Assembly: GCF_005222705.1 (NCBI RefSeq)
Contig: NZ_STGF01000016.1
Span: 1 to 64,000 of the forward strand
Direction of reading: 5' to 3'
Origin: Paenibacillus sp. SY21-1
GTDB taxonomy: Bacteria; Bacillota; Bacilli; Paenibacillales; Paenibacillaceae
DNA: 64,000 nucleotides
Shown: one piece after another, positions 59,263-64,000 of the stretch
Layout of the letters: each line of letters begins with the position of its first letter
Numbering within the stretch: position 1 is the first letter of the stretch
Made by a program: the position numbers and the translations under genes
The notes under the pieces: model-generated
What the model was told of the DNA's origin: nothing
What the model saw: only the letters and a program-made list of their open reading frames with translations
Databases searched by the model: none

Positions 59263-60444
59263 ATGCAAACAGAGGATCATGTAATTCAAGCGCTGCAGTC
59301 GATGTATCCTCGCATGCTTCGCTGGCGCAGGCATCTTCATCAATATCCGGAGCTATCCTTTCACGAGCGGGTAACGGCGAGCTGGATTACGACGCAATTA
59401 AAGGAGATGGGCTGCGAGGTTAGAACAGACGTTGGCGGCCATGGCCTGGTTGTCCAGATTAAAGGGGAGAAGCCGGGCCCTGTCATAGCGCTTAGAGCGG
59501 ATATAGACGCGTTGCCGATTCAGGATGAGAAAAACTGCGAATACGCCTCCAAGGTTCCGAATGTTATGCATGCATGCGGCCATGACGGGCATACCGCTAC
59601 GCTGCTGGCTGTCGCTGCCTATTACATGGAGCGCCGCAGCCAGCTTGCAGGGGAGCGACGTTTGCTCTTTCAGCCGGCCGAGGAGGTCACTCCCGGCGGC
59701 GCGCTGCCCATGATAGAGGATGGAGCGTTGGATGGCGTCGATGCGATATATGGCGTGCATTTATGGACGCCGCTGCAAACCGGGCTCGTATCGACGAAGG
59801 CTGGTCCATTCATGGCGGCGGCGGATGAGTTTGTTCTGGAAATTACAGGCAAGGGCGGTCACGGGGGATTGCCTCATCAGGCAGTGGACTCGATTCTGAT
59901 CGGCAGCCAGCTTGTGCAGGCGGCACAATCAATCGTCAGCAGAAGCGTCAATCCGCTTCATCCCGCAGTCGTTACGATCGGCTCCTTTCAAGCCGGTACG
60001 ACCAACAATATCATTGCCGAACGCTGCCGGATGAAGGGGACGGTCCGCTCGTTCGACGAACAAACGAGAACCATGATTCATAAACGCTTGGAATCGTTAA
60101 TCAAGCATACCTGCGACATGCATGGAGCGGACTACGACTATCATATGCGAATCGGCTATCCGCCTGTCGTAAATGCTGACAGCGAGGCCAAACGTTTTTT
60201 CCAGGTAGCCTCGCGTTTGTTTGGGGAGGAAGCGGTGCTTCAGTCGGATGCGCTCACGATTGCGGAGGATTTTTCGTATTATTTGGAGCGGGTCCCGGGC
60301 TGCTTTATGCTTGTCGGCGCAGGCAATGAAGAGAGCGGAGCGTTCTATGCCCATCATCATCCGAAATTCGATATCGACGAACGGGCCATGCTGCAGGCGG
60401 CGCGCCTGCTGATTGGAATGGCCGAACATTGCGCAGAGGGCTGA
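59263..60444 (+). CDS. M20 family amidohydrolase (N-acyl amino acid / hippurate hydrolase type)
   Basis: 393 residues. Zn-dependent amidohydrolase of the M20D group. HQYPELSFHE, ALRADIDALPI, MHACGHDGHTATLL (metal and catalytic His), FQPAEEVTPGGA (catalytic Glu), the dimerisation lid with GKGGHGGLPHQAVD, and the C-terminal AHHHPKFDIDE with the last metal His. Similar to YxeP, AmhX and IAA-amino-acid hydrolases. GGGAGGTAGCG precedes the ATG. Substrate uncertain. Confidence 0.92.
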   Translation: MQTEDHVIQALQSMYPRMLRWRRHLHQYPELSFHERVTASWITTQLKEMGCEVRTDVGGHGLVVQIKGEKPGPVIALRADIDALPIQDEKNCEYASKVPNVMHACGHDGHTATLLAVAAYYMERRSQLAGERRLLFQPAEEVTPGGALPMIEDGALDGVDAIYGVHLWTPLQTGLVSTKAGPFMAAADEFVLEITGKGGHGGLPHQAVDSILIGSQLVQAAQSIVSRSVNPLHPAVVTIGSFQAGTTNNIIAERCRMKGTVRSFDEQTRTMIHKRLESLIKHTCDMHGADYDYHMRIGYPPVVNADSEAKRFFQVASRLFGEEAVLQSDALTIAEDFSYYLERVPGCFMLVGAGNEESGAFYAHHHPKFDIDERAMLQAARLLIGMAEHCAEG

Positions 60445-60472
60445 CGGCGAGCCTGTGCATCCGGATAACGCA

Positions 60473-60519
60473 AAAGAAACCTCTGACGGCATGGTTCATG
60501 CACGGTCAGAGGTTTCTTT
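60473..60519. terminator. bidirectional terminator between the M20 and SNase genes
   Basis: AAAGAAACCTCTGAC and GTCAGAGGTTTCTTT form a perfect 15-bp stem with an inner GCATG-GTT-CATGC hairpin. Confidence 0.85.
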
Positions 60520-60560
60520 CGGCTTTTGTCAATGGCTGCAGTTGCAAATGCGTATAAGAG

Positions 60561-61418
60561 CTACTCGTCTTCCCATATCGCCACAAGCTCGTTGGCGCTG
60601 TTGTACAGCTCGGCGGGGTCCGTATCCTGATTATTCCAAATATTGACGGCGCCCCAATCCAGCTTGTTTTTGCTTTTGGTCAAATCGGCATCATCCGCCG
60701 AAGAGATCATGATCTCGCTATGAGCCTCAAGCACATATTTGCCGAAAGGGTAGGTTTGATTCCCGCGGACGCTAACCAGCTTCCAGCCCGTCATCACAAT
60801 GGGCTCGTCGGTTGTATTGGTTATCGTGACGAGTTCGGCGGCCTTGTCGACTTCAAGCCGGATTCCCGTCGTTAACGATTTTTCAATTCGGACATCGGAG
60901 TTGCTTATGTTAGCCGCATCCTGCCACATGCCCCGCTTTTGCTGCTTGGCCTTTTGCTCCAGCTGCTTGTATATGTTTTCCATTTTCACATTAGGCTCAA
61001 CGATCAAAACCTTTGCGAGTCCTTCCTCAAGCAGCACCTCGTTTAATATTTTTCCGTTGCGCAGCTCGACTACCGCCAGATTGCGGTCATAACGATCGGT
61101 TGGTTCCACGTCAAACGTCAGCTTGACTTCTCCTGACTCCTGAAGCAATTGCTTGACAAAGTCAGAGGCCTCTGCGCCGTAGGGCTCGGGATCTGCATTA
61201 GAATCCGAATGGTTTGTTTCCGGTGTGTCCACATATAGAAGGCGAATGGTGCTTGTGCTGTCGCCGTTTTGAATTTTAAAGGTGTCGCCATCGATATAAT
61301 TGGATACGGAATACCACTCCGTATCGCGCAGCGCATTGCCTGCGTTGTTGACCGCCGCCGTACAGCCAGAGAGGAGCAGGCCAAAAAAGATGAAAAGCTG
61401 AAGCATGTTTCTGTTCAA
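60561..61418 (-). CDS. thermonuclease lipoprotein with lamin-tail domain
   Basis: 285 residues. Lipoprotein signal (QLFIFFGLLLSGC, Cys19). Staphylococcal-nuclease domain at about 35-165: YIDGDTFKI, IRLLYVDTPET (Arg, Asp, Glu of the Ca2+ site), YDRNLAVVEL (second Arg) and LNEVLLEEGLAKV. A C-terminal lamin-tail-type beta domain follows at about 185-280 (ELVTITNTTDEPIVMTGWKL). It should be a surface-bound Ca2+ nuclease for DNA or RNA use or biofilm turnover. TTG 61418 has GGAGGT eight bases upstream. Confidence 0.88.
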   Translation of the reverse strand: MNRNMLQLFIFFGLLLSGCTAAVNNAGNALRDTEWYSVSNYIDGDTFKIQNGDSTSTIRLLYVDTPETNHSDSNADPEPYGAEASDFVKQLLQESGEVKLTFDVEPTDRYDRNLAVVELRNGKILNEVLLEEGLAKVLIVEPNVKMENIYKQLEQKAKQQKRGMWQDAANISNSDVRIEKSLTTGIRLEVDKAAELVTITNTTDEPIVMTGWKLVSVRGNQTYPFGKYVLEAHSEIMISSADDADLTKSKNKLDWGAVNIWNNQDTDPAELYNSANELVAIWEDE

Positions 61419-61600
61419 GTCTGGTTACCTCCGTCAATGCAGCAAATGATAAACTTTATTTATTACTATAACACAAGATTTTAATAGATATTGCGGATTA
61501 GCGCCAGCCTTAAGCATAAAATCGTTCAAAAGCCTTCATACTGACTAAAGAATCCGGTTATTTGGACATAGAAAGCGAGTATAGGGAGTGGAATGAACGA

Positions 61601-63301
61601 ATGCCTACTCAAGCGATCCAGCCGTTGATCGTGCAGAGCGATTTGACGGTGTTGCTGGACGAAAGGATGTCCGGCGCAGATGCTGCACGCGAGAAGCTGC
61701 TGCTCTTTGCGGAAACGGTAAAAAGAGCGGGCACGGTGCATACCTACAAAATTACGCCATTAGCGCTTTGGCATGCGGCTGCGGCTGGCTTGCGCGAAGC
61801 GGATATCATCGGCTGGCTAAGCCGGTTCGGGAGGTACGAGCTGCCCGTGCAGGCTGCTGCTGCGATTCGCATCCATATGGAAAGATTCGGCCAGCTTACG
61901 CTTGCGATGCACGGCGGCCTCCTGCTGCTGCGGGGAAAAGCGGACGTTATGCGGCAGCTTGAACCATTCGCATCGCTCGCCCCCTATGTGCTTGAGCGCG
62001 TGGATGCCGAATCGTGGCATGTCCTTAGCGAAAGCAGAGGACTGCTGAAGCAGGAGCTGATCCGTCTCGGTTATCCCGTTGTCGACAGGGCAGGTTATCA
62101 TCCCGGCGAAAAGCTGGAAGTAAAGCTGCGGGAATATACGCTGGCAGGCAAGCCCTTTTCTCTGCGCTATTACCAACGAGAGGCGGCAGCGAGATTCTAT
62201 GAGGATGATGCCGCTAGCGGCAGCGGCGTCGTCGTTCTGCCCTGCGGAGCAGGCAAAACGGTAGTAGGCATTGCCGCGTTGGCACGGGTTAGCAGCGCAA
62301 CGTTGATATTGACATCAAGCCGGACATCGGTGCAGCAGTGGAAAGCGGAGCTGCTTGATAAAACGACGCTTGAGGAACGCCAGATCGGAGAATACGTGGG
62401 GTCAAGCAAGCAAGTTCGTCCCGTAACGATAGCGACCTACAATATGCTGACCCATCGCAAAGCCCAACATGCGGAATATACGCATATTCGGCTTTTTGGC
62501 GAGCGGGATTGGGGATTGATTATTTATGACGAGGTGCATTTGCTGCCTGCACCCGTATTTCGGATGACGGCGGAGCTGCAGGCTACAAGAAGGCTTGGAC
62601 TGACGGCTGCCCTGGTCAGAGAGGACGGTTGCGCCGAGGATGTGTTCGCCCTTATCGGGCCTAAGCAATACGAGATGCATTGGAAAACGGCGGAAAGCGA
62701 ACGTTACATCGCTGAGGTAACTTGCACGGAGATACGCGTTCCCATGCAAGAAAAGACGGCAGAGCGATACTTGGAGGCTGGTGCCAGGATGCGGCTTAGA
62801 ATAGCGGCCGAGAATCCCGAAAAAATGAAGGTGGCGAGGAGTCTGCTGGAGCGTCACAAAGGCAAGCCTGCGCTTGTTATCGGCCAATATTTGGACCAGC
62901 TCCACGAAATAGCCGACTATATCAACGCTCCGCTGTTGACTGGGGAGGTTTCGCAAGCCAAGCGAAAAGCATTGTACAGCAAATTCAAGGCGGGCGAAAT
63001 TCCGGTGCTCGTCGTATCGAAAGTCGCCAATTTTGCCGTAGATCTGCCGGATGCCGCAGTTGCGATCCAGTTGTCGGGAAGTTATGGCTCGAGGCAGGAG
63101 GAGGCTCAGCGAATCGGCCGGCTTCTGCGCCCCAAGCAGGAGGACAATTCGGCTTGCTTCTATACGCTTGTGAGCGACAACACCAAGGAAACGGAATTTG
63201 CGCTGCGCCGGCAAACGTTCATGCTTGAGCAGGGTTATGCCTATGAGCGAAGGCATGCAACAGTTCTCGATGGCGCGGACGGCGAGGAGGCGCGCCCATG
63301 A
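61601..63301 (+). CDS. bacterial XPB-type DNA repair helicase
   Basis: 566 residues, SF2. N-terminal damage-recognition-like domain (1 to about 180). Then Walker A LPCGAGKT (214-220), DEVH (310-313), motif III LTAALVRED with the RED motif (340-342) that marks XPB/Ssl2 helicases, and motif VI EEAQRIGRLLRPKQ. The plan equals archaeal XPB and human XPB's core. Eukaryotic XPB opens DNA in TFIIH during transcription and nucleotide excision repair; some bacteria carry a homologue whose partner genes differ. ATG 61601 is chosen; AGGGAG is 12 bases upstream, and a TTG at 61562 is possible. The next gene overlaps its stop. Confidence 0.88.
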   Translation: MPTQAIQPLIVQSDLTVLLDERMSGADAAREKLLLFAETVKRAGTVHTYKITPLALWHAAAAGLREADIIGWLSRFGRYELPVQAAAAIRIHMERFGQLTLAMHGGLLLLRGKADVMRQLEPFASLAPYVLERVDAESWHVLSESRGLLKQELIRLGYPVVDRAGYHPGEKLEVKLREYTLAGKPFSLRYYQREAAARFYEDDAASGSGVVVLPCGAGKTVVGIAALARVSSATLILTSSRTSVQQWKAELLDKTTLEERQIGEYVGSSKQVRPVTIATYNMLTHRKAQHAEYTHIRLFGERDWGLIIYDEVHLLPAPVFRMTAELQATRRLGLTAALVREDGCAEDVFALIGPKQYEMHWKTAESERYIAEVTCTEIRVPMQEKTAERYLEAGARMRLRIAAENPEKMKVARSLLERHKGKPALVIGQYLDQLHEIADYINAPLLTGEVSQAKRKALYSKFKAGEIPVLVVSKVANFAVDLPDAAVAIQLSGSYGSRQEEAQRIGRLLRPKQEDNSACFYTLVSDNTKETEFALRRQTFMLEQGYAYERRHATVLDGADGEEARP

Positions 63302-64000
63302 AGGTTCAGCAGGCGTATGGGCAATTAAGCGAAGCGCACGTAAACATGTTCGCTAAGACGCGAATCTGGCAGCCGGAGCTTCATGGCGACTGGACCTGGC
63401 GAGAAGCGGCGCTGGATGCCAGGGCGATTGCGGGAGCGGCATCGCGCCTCAGTCCGGGCGCTGCCGCTGTACTGAGGGTCATGGCGCTGCATTTTCCTGC
63501 CGTTCCGGCCGAAGAAGAGCGGCTGCTGAGTCTCGCGCGGACAGAGTCGGGCCTATCGGGGGCCGAGACTCGCCTGGCGCTGCGGGAGCTGGAGCTTTCC
63601 GGCATCCTGTTTGCGCTGCGCAAGCAGTGGGGCGAATATACGTATGTGATGCCAGTGGAGTGCCTGATGCTCTGGCAGCCTGTGCTGTGGCCGCTGGAAG
63701 CCGCTTCACTTGCGGCAGATTCGGACGACAAGCTTCCCCATGGGCAGCCGCGACCCTATCGCAGAGCGCTAAGCAAGCAGCTACTGTCGGCCTTTTCGAC
63801 GTTGGCGAAAGCAGACACCACATTGACCAAAAAAGGCGTGCTGCCCAAAAGGACGATTGAGAGGCTGGAGCTTGCAGTGGAGCTGGACGAAAAATTGCTG
63901 CGCTCTTATTCCATGCAATGGCCCCACCGCGAGCATTATCCGCTTACTGTCGCTTTTGTGCTGGAGGCGGCATGTGCGCTCGGGCTGCTTGGCCAAAACG
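63298..64000 (+). CDS. partial: XPB-coupled helicase-associated protein
   Basis: At least 234 codons; the frame is open to the end of the window. ATG 63298 overlaps the XPB stop (ATGA). The chain is helical and rich in Ala and Leu (AHVNMFAKTRIWQPELHGDW; LALRELELSGILFALRKQWG; FSTLAKADTTLTKKGVLPKR), with a winged-helix-like segment (about 75-110). In Actinobacteria and Bacillales a 'helicase-associated' protein with an XPB/Ssl2 N-terminal-like domain is encoded beside XPB, and this fits. Firm assignment needs the missing C-terminus. Confidence 0.6.
   Translation, partial: MKVQQAYGQLSEAHVNMFAKTRIWQPELHGDWTWREAALDARAIAGAASRLSPGAAAVLRVMALHFPAVPAEEERLLSLARTESGLSGAETRLALRELELSGILFALRKQWGEYTYVMPVECLMLWQPVLWPLEAASLAADSDDKLPHGQPRPYRRALSKQLLSAFSTLAKADTTLTKKGVLPKRTIERLELAVELDEKLLRSYSMQWPHREHYPLTVAFVLEAACALGLLGQN

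Noticed and set aside
62402..63256. 284-codon antisense frame over the XPB gene
   Set aside because: The plus-strand frame carries all helicase motifs; the antisense chain shows none and no start signal.

Overview
The window looks like chromosomal DNA of a Paenibacillus-type bacterium: Gram-positive, endospore-forming and probably motile. The sequence evidence is a CwlJ-type spore cortex hydrolase, a Spo0E-like phosphatase, a YjfB-like motility-associated protein, an SLH-domain surface protein, CcpA, the divergent acuC/acuA-acsA arrangement of Bacillales, YlaN, a YuaF/FloT flotillin pair, a penicillin-binding protein with FN3 domains and an aroA form that I associate with Paenibacillus. Assignments come from reading motifs by eye; no database was searched.

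Layout. (a) 1-10.5 kb is AT-rich and loosely packed. It holds a decayed IS256-type transposase, a PadR regulator coupled to an unusual HAAS-SEDS fusion, a HAD phosphatase, a perfect 18-bp inverted repeat, a nucleotidyltransferase, cwlJ, ung, an SLH protein, very small membrane-peptide ORFs, a choline-kinase-like phosphotransferase and a lone tRNA-Val(GAC). (b) 9.9-20.6 kb holds small Bacillales proteins (Spo0E-like, YjfB-like, DUF3892, DUF1292), an MBL hydrolase, a SpeA-type decarboxylase, an MFS exporter, an RND pump and a DUF1054 protein. (c) 20.6-26 kb is a two-component system divergent from a three-gene ABC-2 exporter. (d) 26.2-32.2 kb holds gnd, aroK-aroA, a CoA-binding protein and a Q/N-rich low-complexity protein. 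(e) 32.3-39.7 kb holds a PTS EIICBA-EI operon, a DJ-1/PfpI protein, a VanZ protein and ccpA-mtnN. (f) 39.8-50.5 kb holds acuC, acuA and acsA, a class A PBP, yuaF-floT and rpsD with a folded leader. (g) 50.7-64 kb holds a GAF-GGDEF cyclase, aminopeptidase, an HPr-like protein without the phosphorylatable histidine, ylaN, a cation exchanger, an Asp23 protein, ftsW, a YugN protein, an M20 amidohydrolase, an SNase-LTD lipoprotein and a bacterial XPB helicase with a coupled partner that runs off the end.

How they work together. Carbon regulation is a recurring theme: CcpA, EI and EIICBA, the HPr-like protein with a Ser46-type site, and acsA with its acetylation switch. Envelope functions are also prominent: two SEDS proteins, PBP1, flotillin, SLH and Asp23.

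The items most worth following up are the PadR-controlled HAAS-SEDS fusion, the XPB helicase with its partner, the HPr-like protein without His15, the Q/N-rich protein, a hairpin repeat that abuts ribosome binding sites, and several genes shorter than 60 codons that automated calling may miss.
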